DNA of 45,288 nt, from contig CAZCTR010000011.1 in assembly GCA_964501715.1 (NCBI GenBank), forward strand, positions 1-45,288, written 5' to 3'. The first letter of the stretch is position 1; every line of letters starts with the position of its first letter. Made by a program: the position numbers and the translations under genes. Shown here piece after piece: positions 17,476 through 25,426 of the stretch. The notes below the pieces were generated by a model that saw nothing but the letters and a program-made list of their open reading frames with translations, searched no databases and was not told where the DNA came from. This DNA comes from M55B118 sp964501715 (GTDB lineage: Bacteria; Bacillota_I; Bacilli_A; Izemoplasmatales; Izemoplasmataceae).

Positions 17476-17513
17476 AAAACCCTTCATCACGCACTTCCGT
17501 GATGAAGGGTTTT
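17476..17513 (+). terminator. Strong terminator after the peroxiredoxin gene
   Basis: A perfect 16-bp stem, AAAACCCTTCATCACG (17476-17491) with its complement at 17498-17513, closes a six-base loop CACTTC and ends in TTTT. Confidence 0.92.
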
Positions 17514-17549
17514 CTTATTTTGACCCAATTTAGAAAATCCCATTACATG

Positions 17550-17578
17550 TTGAAAAAAAAGGGGCAATCAGTTATAAT
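17550..17578 (+). promoter_or_regulatory. Promoter of the pgcA-rnf operon
   Basis: TTGAAA (17550-17555) and TATAAT (17573-17578) are separated by 17 bp. It lies 43 bases before the phosphoglucomutase start. No other promoter is evident before the rnf genes, so it probably drives the whole run to the terminator at 25427. Confidence 0.75.
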
Positions 17579-17620
17579 ACAAATGTTTTAGGCATACATA
17601 AAATAAAGGGTGTGAGAACA

Positions 17621-19339
17621 GTGAAGGAAGCTATTGAAAAGCGGTATTTGAAGTGGTTGAACGAGGATTCGCTCGATCAGAAACTGCTTGATGCGCTCAA
17701 GGCAATGGATGAGCGCGAGATTGAAGAAGCCTTCTACAAACATCTCGATTTCGGCACCGGGGGCATGCGCGGCGTGGTCGGCCCGGGGACAAACCGGATG
17801 AACATCTATACTGTCAGGAAGGCGGCGCACGGTTATGCCGAATTCTTGATGGCACATTATGAGAATGCGGCCAAGCGTGGCGTGGTCATCGCTCATGACA
17901 ACCGTCATATGAGCGATGTCTTCACCGAGGAATGCGTCGGCGTCCTCTCCGCGTTCGGCATCAAGACCTACATATTCGATTCCCTTCATCCCACACCGAT
18001 GCTTTCATACGGTGTCAGATTGAAAGAGGCCGCGGGCGGAATCATGGTCACCGCCTCGCACAACCCCCCTGAATACAACGGGGTCAAGATGTATGACCAT
18101 ACGGGCTGTCAGCTCGTGCCCCATCAGGCGGAGAAGGTCATCGAGAACGTGAACAATGTCGAGGACCTTTTCAAGATCGAGAGACTGCCCTTTGAGGAGG
18201 CGAAGAAACTCGGTCTTGTCGAGGTCATGGGTGAAGAGGTGGACGACGCATACATCCGTGATGTGCACCGCATACAGTATGAACCGGACACCGAAAAGAC
18301 GGTGAAGGTGGTCTTCACACCACTGCACGGCGCGAGCGCGACCGTCGCGACACGGTCCTTGCAAGAGGCCGGCTACGACGTTTATCCGGTGAAGAGTCAG
18401 ATGGTGCCCGACCCGGAATTCTCAACGGTCGATTCGCCCAATCCCGAATACGAGAGTGCTTTCAAGGAAGCGAAGAAACTCGGTGAGGAAATCGGCGCGG
18501 ACCTGCTTGTCGCGACCGACCCTGACGGAGACCGTCTGGGTGTGATGGCGCGCCACGAGGGTGCGTATCATTTCCTCACGGGCAACCAGACCGCCGCGAT
18601 CTTCGCGGAATACATCCTTTCCCATGAAAAGGCTGCGGGCACACTCAAGGACAACAGTGTCTTCTTCCACACCATCGTCTCGAGCGAATTCGCAGCTACG
18701 ATCGCCCGTTCATACAGCGTCGAAGTGCAATCGACCCTGACCGGTTTCAAGTTCATAGGCGACCAGGTCAACCGCCAGGTCGACAGCGGCCTGAAGACAT
18801 TCACGATGGCGTATGAGGAATCCTACGGATACATTCTCGATGACTTCGTGCGTGACAAGGACTCACTCATGCCGACGCTTCTGATCACCGAAATCGCGAA
18901 TGTCCTCAAACAGGAGAACAGGACGCTCGTCGATTACTTGAACAGTCTCTATGAAACCTACGGCGCCTTCACCGACAAACTGATCAGCATCGTCCTTCAG
19001 GGCCGTGAGGGGACCGAGACCATCCAGTCGGTCATGACGCATTTCCGTGGTTATGAACCGGACAGCCTTGTCGGACACAAACTCCTTGTCAAAGAGGACT
19101 ACCTGTACAGCACACGCAAGGAGAACGGTGAGACCAAGCCGCTTGATTATCCCGAATCCAACGTGCTCAAGTTCATCTTCGAAGATGATCTCTGGTTCGT
19201 GCTGCGTCCCAGCGGAACCGAACCCAAACTGAAAATCTATCTGAATCTCAAAAGCGACTCCATGGATGATGCGAAGGCAAAGCTTGCTGAGCTCGAAAAC
19301 GCCATCATGGGCATGCTTGAACCATTTGATATCGAATAA
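17621..19339 (+). CDS. pgcA: Alpha-phosphoglucomutase
   Basis: This 572-residue enzyme interconverts glucose-1-phosphate and glucose-6-phosphate, linking glycogen to glycolysis. It matches the long PgcA form: FYKHLDFGTGGMRGVVGPGT near the N-terminus, phosphoserine S146 in VTASHNPPEYNG, the metal loop DPDGDRLG (D300, D302, D304), GFKFIGDQ, and the phosphate-binding RPSGTEPKLKIY near the C-terminus. The GTG at 17621 was preferred over the GTG at 17612 because AAAGGGTG (17605-17612) is 8 bases before the former and overlaps the latter. The next gene, rnfC, starts 14 bases after its stop, so carbon and redox genes appear to share a transcript. Phosphomannomutase side activity is common in this family. 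Confidence 0.93.
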   Translation: MKEAIEKRYLKWLNEDSLDQKLLDALKAMDEREIEEAFYKHLDFGTGGMRGVVGPGTNRMNIYTVRKAAHGYAEFLMAHYENAAKRGVVIAHDNRHMSDVFTEECVGVLSAFGIKTYIFDSLHPTPMLSYGVRLKEAAGGIMVTASHNPPEYNGVKMYDHTGCQLVPHQAEKVIENVNNVEDLFKIERLPFEEAKKLGLVEVMGEEVDDAYIRDVHRIQYEPDTEKTVKVVFTPLHGASATVATRSLQEAGYDVYPVKSQMVPDPEFSTVDSPNPEYESAFKEAKKLGEEIGADLLVATDPDGDRLGVMARHEGAYHFLTGNQTAAIFAEYILSHEKAAGTLKDNSVFFHTIVSSEFAATIARSYSVEVQSTLTGFKFIGDQVNRQVDSGLKTFTMAYEESYGYILDDFVRDKDSLMPTLLITEIANVLKQENRTLVDYLNSLYETYGAFTDKLISIVLQGREGTETIQSVMTHFRGYEPDSLVGHKLLVKEDYLYSTRKENGETKPLDYPESNVLKFIFEDDLWFVLRPSGTEPKLKIYLNLKSDSMDDAKAKLAELENAIMGMLEPFDIE

Positions 19340-19353
19340 CGAGAGGTGAAACC

Positions 19354-20661
19354 ATGATCAGCAAAGCGAAAAAGGTCAGCGACTACAAGCAACTGACCAA
19401 AGAACTCCCAACCTTGCGTTATGTGGACCCCGAACATGTCTACATCAACCTGACGACCGGACGCTGCAAGGAATATGAGCTCTATGTGAACAAAGGCGAC
19501 CACGTCAAACTCGGCCAGACCATCGGCGAACGCTCCGGCGGTTTCTTCAAACAGCCGATCTACGCGACTGTGAGCGGCTATGTCCAGGATAAGACCACGA
19601 TGATCCATTCGACGGGCATCGACACCGAATGCATCACCATCCGCAACGATTTCAAGGACGATCTCTGTGAAGACATCGTCGACCGTCCCGACAGCGTGAT
19701 CGCCAATATGACCCAGCAGGATTTCGTCGACATCATAAGGGAGAAATCCGTCGTTGGTCTAGGCGGGTCGGGCTTTCCTTCCTACATCAAGCTCAACACC
19801 GACAAGGACATCCACACCGTCGTCATAAACGCGGTCGAATGCGAACCGTATCTGAGCAGTGACTACCGTTTGATCAAGGACCGTCCTGAGGATATATTCC
19901 GCGGCCTTGAATACATCATGCAGGCTTTGGACGCCCCATCAGGCGTCATTGCGATCAAGAACACGAAACAGGAACTGATCGAGGTGCTCGAACGCGAACT
20001 CACCCGTTTCAAGGACAAGGACATCCGCATCGCGAAACTCAAGGATTACTATCCCCAGGGTTGGGAGAACGCTACCTTCGAGAACGCCCTCGGCATCAAG
20101 GTGCCCGTTGGGACCTTGCCCATGGAATACGGCATCATGGGCTTCAATGTATCCACTACAGCCTGGATTTATGAGGCTGTCAAGCACAACATGCCCATCA
20201 CGGAGCGCTATCTGACCGTTAACGGCGACGCGGTGAAATTCCCGCAGGACATCCGTGTCCGGGTGGGTACGAGTGTTCAGGACCTCATCAAGCTCTCAGA
20301 CGGCTATGAGGAAAGCCTGGACAAGATTGAGATCGTCATCGGGGGTCCGATGATGGGAACAAGCGTCCCCACCGACAATGTCGTGGTGACACCGACCACC
20401 ACCTCTGTGCTGGTGCTCAAGAGTGTCGACTACAAAGAAGAACCATGCGTCCGTTGCGGCTCCTGCGTATACAGCTGCCCCGTCGAGATCGAACCTGTCT
20501 CGATCATGAACGCGGTCAAGAGAAACGACCATGAGGCTGCGAAGAACCTCATGGCCGACACATGCATCGAGTGCGGTCTTTGCGCCTACGTTTGCACCAG
20601 CAAGATCCATGTGACCGATTATGTGCGCGAAGGCAAAAAACTAATCAGGGAGAATCAATAG
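19354..20661 (+). CDS. rnfC: Rnf complex subunit RnfC
   Basis: RnfC is the peripheral NADH-oxidising or NAD+-reducing subunit of the ferredoxin:NAD+ oxidoreductase, on the cytoplasmic face. The 435-residue protein has the N-terminal RnfC barrel-sandwich region (about 40-75; GDHVKLGQTIGERSGGFF), then the Rossmann-like NADH/FMN domain with VVGLGGSGFPSYIKLN and VINAVECEPYLSSDYRL. An SLBB segment follows, then two 4Fe-4S motifs: C365-C368-C371-C375 and C404-C407-C410-C414. GAGAGGTGA just precedes the ATG. It is the first rnf gene, 14 bases after pgcA and 8 before rnfD. Length and motifs are normal, unlike several other subunits here. Confidence 0.96.
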   Translation: MISKAKKVSDYKQLTKELPTLRYVDPEHVYINLTTGRCKEYELYVNKGDHVKLGQTIGERSGGFFKQPIYATVSGYVQDKTTMIHSTGIDTECITIRNDFKDDLCEDIVDRPDSVIANMTQQDFVDIIREKSVVGLGGSGFPSYIKLNTDKDIHTVVINAVECEPYLSSDYRLIKDRPEDIFRGLEYIMQALDAPSGVIAIKNTKQELIEVLERELTRFKDKDIRIAKLKDYYPQGWENATFENALGIKVPVGTLPMEYGIMGFNVSTTAWIYEAVKHNMPITERYLTVNGDAVKFPQDIRVRVGTSVQDLIKLSDGYEESLDKIEIVIGGPMMGTSVPTDNVVVTPTTTSVLVLKSVDYKEEPCVRCGSCVYSCPVEIEPVSIMNAVKRNDHEAAKNLMADTCIECGLCAYVCTSKIHVTDYVREGKKLIRENQ

Positions 20662-20669
20662 GTGATAGT

Positions 20670-21932
20670 ATGGAGATAGTGACTAAGAACGCCCCGCATC
20701 TGAGACGTCCCAACGCCCGTGTGGTCCGCATGATGCGAGATGTCAGCATCGCGCTCGCGCCGCTTGTCATCTTCGCGGTCTATCAGCACGGCTGGAACGC
20801 CTTTTGGATCCTTCTCGTATCCGTCGTCTCGATGGTGGGTACGGAATATGTGTATTATCAAGTCATCGACGCGCTTGAGAGAAGGCGTCATGAGAACCCG
20901 ACGGAATCGCTCAAGCGGATCGATGACCTCAAATATCAGAAACGGCGCAACAAGGAAAAACTGAATAGCGACAAGGACACCTTCAATGAGGAGCAGTACC
21001 AGGCCTTCCTCGACAAGTATAAAGAAGAGCTTCCAAAGCTGAAGCGCCAGGCCAAAGAAGAGGCCAAGGCCTTTAAAAGGGAAGACAACCGCTATTTCAG
21101 CTTCAACAACAAAAGCTTCACGATCTATAACTTTTCAGTGGTGACCAGCGGTCTCATTTACGGCTTGACCCTGCCTGATCAATCCCCACTGCTTGTCGTA
21201 GCCATCGGTGGGGTTGTCGGTGTCTTCATCGCCAAGCTCATCTTCGGCGGCATGGGCCAAAACATCTTCAACATCGCGGCGTTCGCCCGCGTGTTCGTCG
21301 TGCTGTCCTTCGGGGCGGCGTTCGCCTATGAGGCGAATGTGGACGCACAGGCGGGAGCGACCGCGCTTTCGGTGCTTTCAGGTGACATGTTCAATGCCGG
21401 GGTCACTGATTCCTACAGCTACTGGCAGATGTTCTCGGGCATAGGACTTCCCGGTTCCCTCGGTGAGACGAGCGCACTTCTGATTCTCGCCGGCGGGCTC
21501 TATCTGGGACTCCGTCGTTCGTTTGACGTGTTCGTGCCCCTCACCTATATCGGCACCGTGTTCCTGCTCAGCGCCGCGGTCATGATCCAGCAGGACCTCG
21601 GCATCTGGTATCCGCTCACCCATCTTCTGAGCGGAGGGCTCATGTTCGGTGCGATCTACATGGCCACCGATCCAATCACCATCCCTGTCACAAGACCGGG
21701 GCGCATCTATTTCGCCTTCGGCCTAGGGGTCATCACGTTTGTGATCAGGCTCTTCGGCAACCTGCCCGAAGGGGTCGTGTTCGCCATTGTGCTCATGAAC
21801 ATGTTCGTACCCGCGATCGAATATTCCAAATGGTCGCATGCGACATTCAATCTCAAGCGCGTCACCATTTTCGCGCTTGTGGTCATCCTGACCGTCACGG
21901 CACTTCTTGGAGGTGTGCATTATGGTGGCTAA
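20670..21932 (+). CDS. rnfD: Rnf complex subunit RnfD with a large charged cytosolic insertion
   Basis: RnfD is a membrane subunit with a covalently bound FMN. The 420-residue protein has about nine or ten helices and the flavinylation motif DAQAGATALS, with the acceptor T231. GMGQNIFNIAAFARVF and YMATDPITIPVTRPGR are typical RnfD/NqrB signatures. Between the second and third helices, about residues 70-148 are almost entirely Lys, Arg, Glu and Asp, with a likely coiled-coil or helical-hairpin pattern (ERRRHENPTESLKRIDDLKY onward). Usual RnfD proteins of roughly 320-350 residues have only a short loop there. AGGTGA lies just before the ATG at 20670. An open frame continues upstream inside rnfC and is not coding. 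The end overlaps rnfG by 11 bases. Confidence 0.93.
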   Translation: MEIVTKNAPHLRRPNARVVRMMRDVSIALAPLVIFAVYQHGWNAFWILLVSVVSMVGTEYVYYQVIDALERRRHENPTESLKRIDDLKYQKRRNKEKLNSDKDTFNEEQYQAFLDKYKEELPKLKRQAKEEAKAFKREDNRYFSFNNKSFTIYNFSVVTSGLIYGLTLPDQSPLLVVAIGGVVGVFIAKLIFGGMGQNIFNIAAFARVFVVLSFGAAFAYEANVDAQAGATALSVLSGDMFNAGVTDSYSYWQMFSGIGLPGSLGETSALLILAGGLYLGLRRSFDVFVPLTYIGTVFLLSAAVMIQQDLGIWYPLTHLLSGGLMFGAIYMATDPITIPVTRPGRIYFAFGLGVITFVIRLFGNLPEGVVFAIVLMNMFVPAIEYSKWSHATFNLKRVTIFALVVILTVTALLGGVHYGG

Positions 21933-23553
21933 ACTCAGAATCGCCTTGGTGCTTCTGATCATAGGCAGCGTATCCGGCCTCGCGATTGTCGGCGTGAACA
22001 GTTTCACCGCCCCCATCATAGAAGAGAACCGCGCCAGGGCCCAGTACGAGGACTACCTTGAAATGTTCCCTGATCTCGCGGATGTCGATGAAGAGGACAT
22101 CGAGGACCATGATGTCCTTGACAGGCGTTTTGTCATCAAGAACTCCGATGGTGATGAGATCGGCACCATTTACCGGGGTCAGGACACCAATGAATTCGGG
22201 GATGTCACTGTGCTTGTGGGTATCTCGGGTACCGAGATCGTGCAAGTGATCATCTCCAACCACAGCAACACCCCGAACTACGCCAACATCATCATAGAGA
22301 ACCACCTCGAACCTTTCAGCGGACAATCCATCGAGGATGTCAGCTATGATTCCAGCACCGGCGCCACCGCCACATACGGAAGTGTCGAGAAGATCGTGGA
22401 CGCCGCCGTCCTGATGGCGCAAGGCGCGGATCCCGGAGACGAGCCTGAGGACCACGAGCTTGAAGCCTACCGGTCCGTACTCGAAAACGCGGCTGACTAT
22501 GAGGATTATCTCGACTATGGGTCTTTCGCCTTCAAAGAAGAGATATCTATCATGAACAGCGGAGGCGGAATCATCGCCCATGGCTTCACAGTGGGCACGG
22601 ATGACGGAGATGTCGTCCTGCTCTTCGCGCCTGATACGACCTTCCTTGGCGCCGTCTATCCGGATGAGGACGCACCCGCGTCCATCGAGGGACTGATCAG
22701 CGACATGGAGGCGTTCGCAGGCGAAACAGTGAGGGATATCGACCCGGACAACGTGCCAGCGGACCTTGAAGAGGCCTTCAAGGATCTCGCCGACTTCATC
22801 CCAGATTATGAACGCGTGCTGGGCGCGCGTGTCAAGGAAGAGGAACAGCTGGATGACACCGACACCCTGATTGGCTTCCGCTACATCGCCCTCAAGGACG
22901 GATTCTCCGGAACCGCCAATGAATTCGCCATCGAGGTGGACCTCGACGGAGAGGTCACGGACGTCTCCATCATCGAGCACTATGATACAGCTGATGGTTA
23001 TGTGGACGATATTGTAGTGCCCAACCTCGGACATTATGACGGCTATACCCTTGATGACATGTCGGACGCCGAAGGAGACGACGCCTTCGCCGGTGCCACA
23101 GGAACCGGAAATTCTGTGGTCGAAGCCATCACCGCAGCCCTTGAGCTGCATGGAAGAAGAGCTGATTACAATGAAATCTTCAGCGAGACGACCACGCTTG
23201 AGAGAACCTATCTTCAAGGCTACGACGCCCTATACCGCCGCATTGATGTCTATGACGCACAAGGTGACATGCTCGGTGTGATCTATGAGGGAGAAGACCG
23301 CAACAACTTCGGTGATGTCCGTGTGCTCGTAGGCATCGCGGATGGCGCCATAGAAGGCGTCACAATCCCTTATCATACCAACACTGAAGAATATGCCGAT
23401 ACCATCATAGATGACCATCTCGACCCCTTTGCCGGACAACCTGTCGATGATGTGGACTATGATGCTCAGACCGGCGCGACATCCACATATGAAAGCGTCC
23501 AGAAGATCATTGAAGAAGCCCTGGACGCGGAAAACGAAAGGACGGGTGAATAG
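21922..23553 (+). CDS. rnfG: Multi-domain RnfG with three FMN-attachment motifs
   Basis: RnfG is an N-terminally anchored extracytoplasmic subunit, usually about 200 residues with one FMN linked to threonine by ApbE. This one has 543 residues. After a single helix (about 5-30), the first FMN-binding domain ends in DSSTGAT (T149). A degenerate copy without the motif follows (about 165-270). Another domain ends in DAFAGAT (T393), and a last one in DAQTGAT (T520). The first and last domains are clearly related: both contain NxFGDVxVLVGI and a HLxPFxGQ segment before the motif. The protein is rich in Asp and Glu. The ATG at 21922 has GGAGGTG (21909-21915) 6 bases upstream and overlaps rnfD. It could carry up to three flavins outside the membrane. 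No apbE gene is in the window. Confidence 0.9.
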   Translation: MVAKLRIALVLLIIGSVSGLAIVGVNSFTAPIIEENRARAQYEDYLEMFPDLADVDEEDIEDHDVLDRRFVIKNSDGDEIGTIYRGQDTNEFGDVTVLVGISGTEIVQVIISNHSNTPNYANIIIENHLEPFSGQSIEDVSYDSSTGATATYGSVEKIVDAAVLMAQGADPGDEPEDHELEAYRSVLENAADYEDYLDYGSFAFKEEISIMNSGGGIIAHGFTVGTDDGDVVLLFAPDTTFLGAVYPDEDAPASIEGLISDMEAFAGETVRDIDPDNVPADLEEAFKDLADFIPDYERVLGARVKEEEQLDDTDTLIGFRYIALKDGFSGTANEFAIEVDLDGEVTDVSIIEHYDTADGYVDDIVVPNLGHYDGYTLDDMSDAEGDDAFAGATGTGNSVVEAITAALELHGRRADYNEIFSETTTLERTYLQGYDALYRRIDVYDAQGDMLGVIYEGEDRNNFGDVRVLVGIADGAIEGVTIPYHTNTEEYADTIIDDHLDPFAGQPVDDVDYDAQTGATSTYESVQKIIEEALDAENERTGE

Positions 23554-23555
23554 CC

Positions 23556-24335
23556 ATGGCCAAGACATTCGATCCGAAACAAGCCAAAAAAGCCAAGAAC
23601 AAGGTGACCAAGGCGGCCATATTCACCAAAGGCATCATCAAGGAGAACCCGATTTTCGTCTTCCTGCTCGGCATGTGTCCCGCACTCGCGGTCACGAGCA
23701 CTGCAGAGACGGCACTCGGCATGGGACTCCTTGTCGTCTTCGTCCTCACCATGAGCAACATTGTGGTGTCTCTGATCAAAGGGTTCATCCCCAACGAGGT
23801 CAGGGTGCCCTCCTATATCGTGGTCATCGCCACCTTCGTCACGATTGTCGAAATGCTCACCGAAGCCTTCGCCCCCGCACTTTTCGAAGCGCTGGGCATC
23901 TTCATCCCACTCATCGTGGTGAACTGCCTCATCATGGGCCGCGCAGAAGCCTTCGCATCCAAGAACAATGTGCTTGACAGCGCCATCGACGGACTCGGCA
24001 TGGCGGTCGGTTTCACCCTCGCGATGCTGTTGATCGGTGCGACACGTGAGATTCTTGCGACCGGGGCCATCGCGTACGGGGTCTATCTTCCGCTCGGTGT
24101 GGAGGGAAGCTTCATCAACATCGACAGCTATCTACTCGCCATGGACATATTCATCGGCCCCGCCGGCGGGTTCATCGTCATCGGGTTCTTCCTGGCCGTC
24201 TTCCAGGCGAAGGGGAACCGCGACGCATTCAAAAAAGCACAGGACCGCAAGCGTTTCATTGAAGAGAAGAAGCGCGAAGCGGCCGAAAAGAAACGCGCCA
24301 AAAAAGCTATGGAAAAGGCAGGTGACGCATCATGA
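23556..24335 (+). CDS. rnfE: Rnf complex subunit RnfE with lysine-rich tails
   Basis: RnfE is a six-helix membrane subunit homologous to NqrD. With RnfA it forms the core that holds an intramembrane 2Fe-2S centre. The family core is clear: NPIFVFLLGMCPALAVTSTAE, ETALGMGLLVVFVLTMSNI, PLIVVNCLIMGRAEAFASKN and LGMAVGFTLAMLLIGATRE. The cysteines in MCPAL and NCLIMG are the expected pair. At 259 residues it exceeds the usual 195-230. The excess is a Lys-rich N-terminus and a C-terminal tail of about 45 residues made mostly of Lys, Glu, Ala and Arg (KRFIEEKKREAAEKKRAKKA). It begins 2 bases after rnfG and overlaps rnfA by 4 bases (ATGA). Confidence 0.94.
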   Translation: MAKTFDPKQAKKAKNKVTKAAIFTKGIIKENPIFVFLLGMCPALAVTSTAETALGMGLLVVFVLTMSNIVVSLIKGFIPNEVRVPSYIVVIATFVTIVEMLTEAFAPALFEALGIFIPLIVVNCLIMGRAEAFASKNNVLDSAIDGLGMAVGFTLAMLLIGATREILATGAIAYGVYLPLGVEGSFINIDSYLLAMDIFIGPAGGFIVIGFFLAVFQAKGNRDAFKKAQDRKRFIEEKKREAAEKKRAKKAMEKAGDAS

Positions 24336-24937
24336 GCTTGACAGTGTTCTTTGTGGCGATTGTCTCAGCGATGCTGATCAACAACGTCATCCTGATGCGT
24401 TTCCTCGGAGTCTGCCCGTTCTTGGGCGTCTCGAAGAAAAGCGAGAGCGCTCTCGGCATGAGCGCCGCGGTCATGTTCGTCATGGTCGTCGCAGCCGTGG
24501 TGACGTATCTCATCTATTATTACATCCTCGCCCCCAACGACATCGAATACATCTCCACGATCGCCTTCATCCTTGTCATCGCATCGCTTGTGCAACTGGT
24601 GGAGATGTTCATCAAGAAATTCAGCAAACCGCTCTATAAGAGCCTTGGGATCTATCTTCCCCTGATCACGACCAACTGCGCCATCCTGGGGGTCGCCGAA
24701 TCGAACATCGCTGCCGGCTACCCTTCCGATTACGGTATCCTTCAAGGCCTTTCCGTGGCCGCGACAAGCGCATTCGGCGCGGCGCTCGGCTTCGGCCTCA
24801 TCATCTTCTCGTTCTCTACCATCCGTGAGCGTCTCGACGGTGCGAACGTGCCCCCCGCCTGGAAAGGCATCCCGATCTCCCTCGTGATCGCGGGCATCAT
24901 GGCACTGGCGTTCCTCGGACTCGGAGGGATCGTCTAG
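24332..24937 (+). CDS. rnfA: Rnf complex subunit RnfA
   Basis: RnfA is the NqrE homologue, a six-helix membrane protein that pairs with RnfE in inverted orientation. The 201-residue protein has the family signatures NNVILMRFLGVCPFLGVSKK, ESALGMSAAVMFVM, and YLPLITTNCAILGVAESN, with cysteines in GVCPF and TNCAI matching the cluster-binding positions. It ends GLGGIV, close to the usual C-terminus. The start overlaps the rnfE stop by four bases. The 59-codon Cys-rich ORF begins on the base directly after its TAG stop. Confidence 0.95.
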   Translation: MSLTVFFVAIVSAMLINNVILMRFLGVCPFLGVSKKSESALGMSAAVMFVMVVAAVVTYLIYYYILAPNDIEYISTIAFILVIASLVQLVEMFIKKFSKPLYKSLGIYLPLITTNCAILGVAESNIAAGYPSDYGILQGLSVAATSAFGAALGFGLIIFSFSTIRERLDGANVPPAWKGIPISLVIAGIMALAFLGLGGIV

Positions 24938-25117
24938 ATGTATCTAGGATTCCTGGTCGTCGCAGGCATCATCGCGCTTTATATCGGCACCTATGTTCTA
25001 AACAAGCGCACCCCGGCCCCCGAGGGGTGTGAAGTCGCAATCAGCGAAGCGACATGCGGCGCTTGCACGAACTATTCATGCGGCATCAAACAAGAATATG
25101 CGAAAGGGGAATGGTAA
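24938..25117 (+). CDS. 59-residue single-helix, four-cysteine membrane protein in the rnf operon
   Basis: This small gene starts on the base after the rnfA stop and ends one base before the rnfB ATG. The protein has one helix (about 3-21; FLVVAGIIALYIGTYVL), a basic NKR stop-transfer motif, then a tail with C31, C40, C43 and C48 (C-x8-C-x2-C-x4-C). The CGAC-x4-C part matches the Fe-S motif of the adjacent RnfB (CGACGYPGC). Overall design also resembles NqrM, a small single-helix four-Cys protein needed to mature Na+-NQR, and FeoB-associated Cys-rich proteins. It probably binds iron, an Fe-S cluster or zinc. A role in building or extending the Rnf electron path is inferred from position and motif only. 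The tight packing argues strongly that it is translated. Confidence 0.75.
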   Translation: MYLGFLVVAGIIALYIGTYVLNKRTPAPEGCEVAISEATCGACTNYSCGIKQEYAKGEW

Positions 25118-25118
25118 T

Positions 25119-25424
25119 ATGGCCGCTGTACTCACACTGGGCGTCATGGGAGCGTTGCTCGGACTCGGGCTCGCCTATGCCGCCGAATGGCTCAAAGTAG
25201 AACCGGACCCCCGCGTCGCGGGCGTCGAGGCAAACCTTCCGAACATCAATTGCGGAGCGTGTGGCTATCCAGGTTGCAACGCGTTCGCCGAAGGGATTGT
25301 CGAAGGCGAGGTCAAGCACCTCTCCGATTGCAAACCCGGAAATGACAAGCATTACAACGCCATTTTGGCCTATCTGAAGGAGCATCCGAACAAGGACGGC
25401 TCCATCATTGATGTCAAGAAATAA
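25119..25424 (+). CDS. rnfB: Short RnfB containing only the membrane anchor and first Fe-S domain
   Basis: RnfB normally accepts electrons from ferredoxin and spans roughly 180 to more than 300 residues, with an N-terminal helix, a four-Cys Fe-S domain and one or more ferredoxin-type 4Fe-4S domains. This 101-residue protein has the helix (about 2-22), then the first domain with C45, C48, C53 and C71 (NINCGACGYPGCNAFAEGI). It stops at DVKK without any further Cys. The stop is followed at once by a terminator, so this is the natural end of the operon and not an assembly break. The ATG at 25119 was chosen because the longer upstream frame overlaps the small Cys-rich gene and has no membrane-protein character. 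GGGGAA at 25106-25111 is a plausible ribosome site. Confidence 0.85.
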   Translation: MAAVLTLGVMGALLGLGLAYAAEWLKVEPDPRVAGVEANLPNINCGACGYPGCNAFAEGIVEGEVKHLSDCKPGNDKHYNAILAYLKEHPNKDGSIIDVKK

Positions 25425-25426
25425 CC

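Noticed and set aside
25029..25424. Longer RnfB start at 25029
   Set aside because: The extra 30 residues overlap the small Cys-rich gene, are basic and not membrane-like, and lie before the natural helix. The ATG at 25119 fits the family N-terminus.
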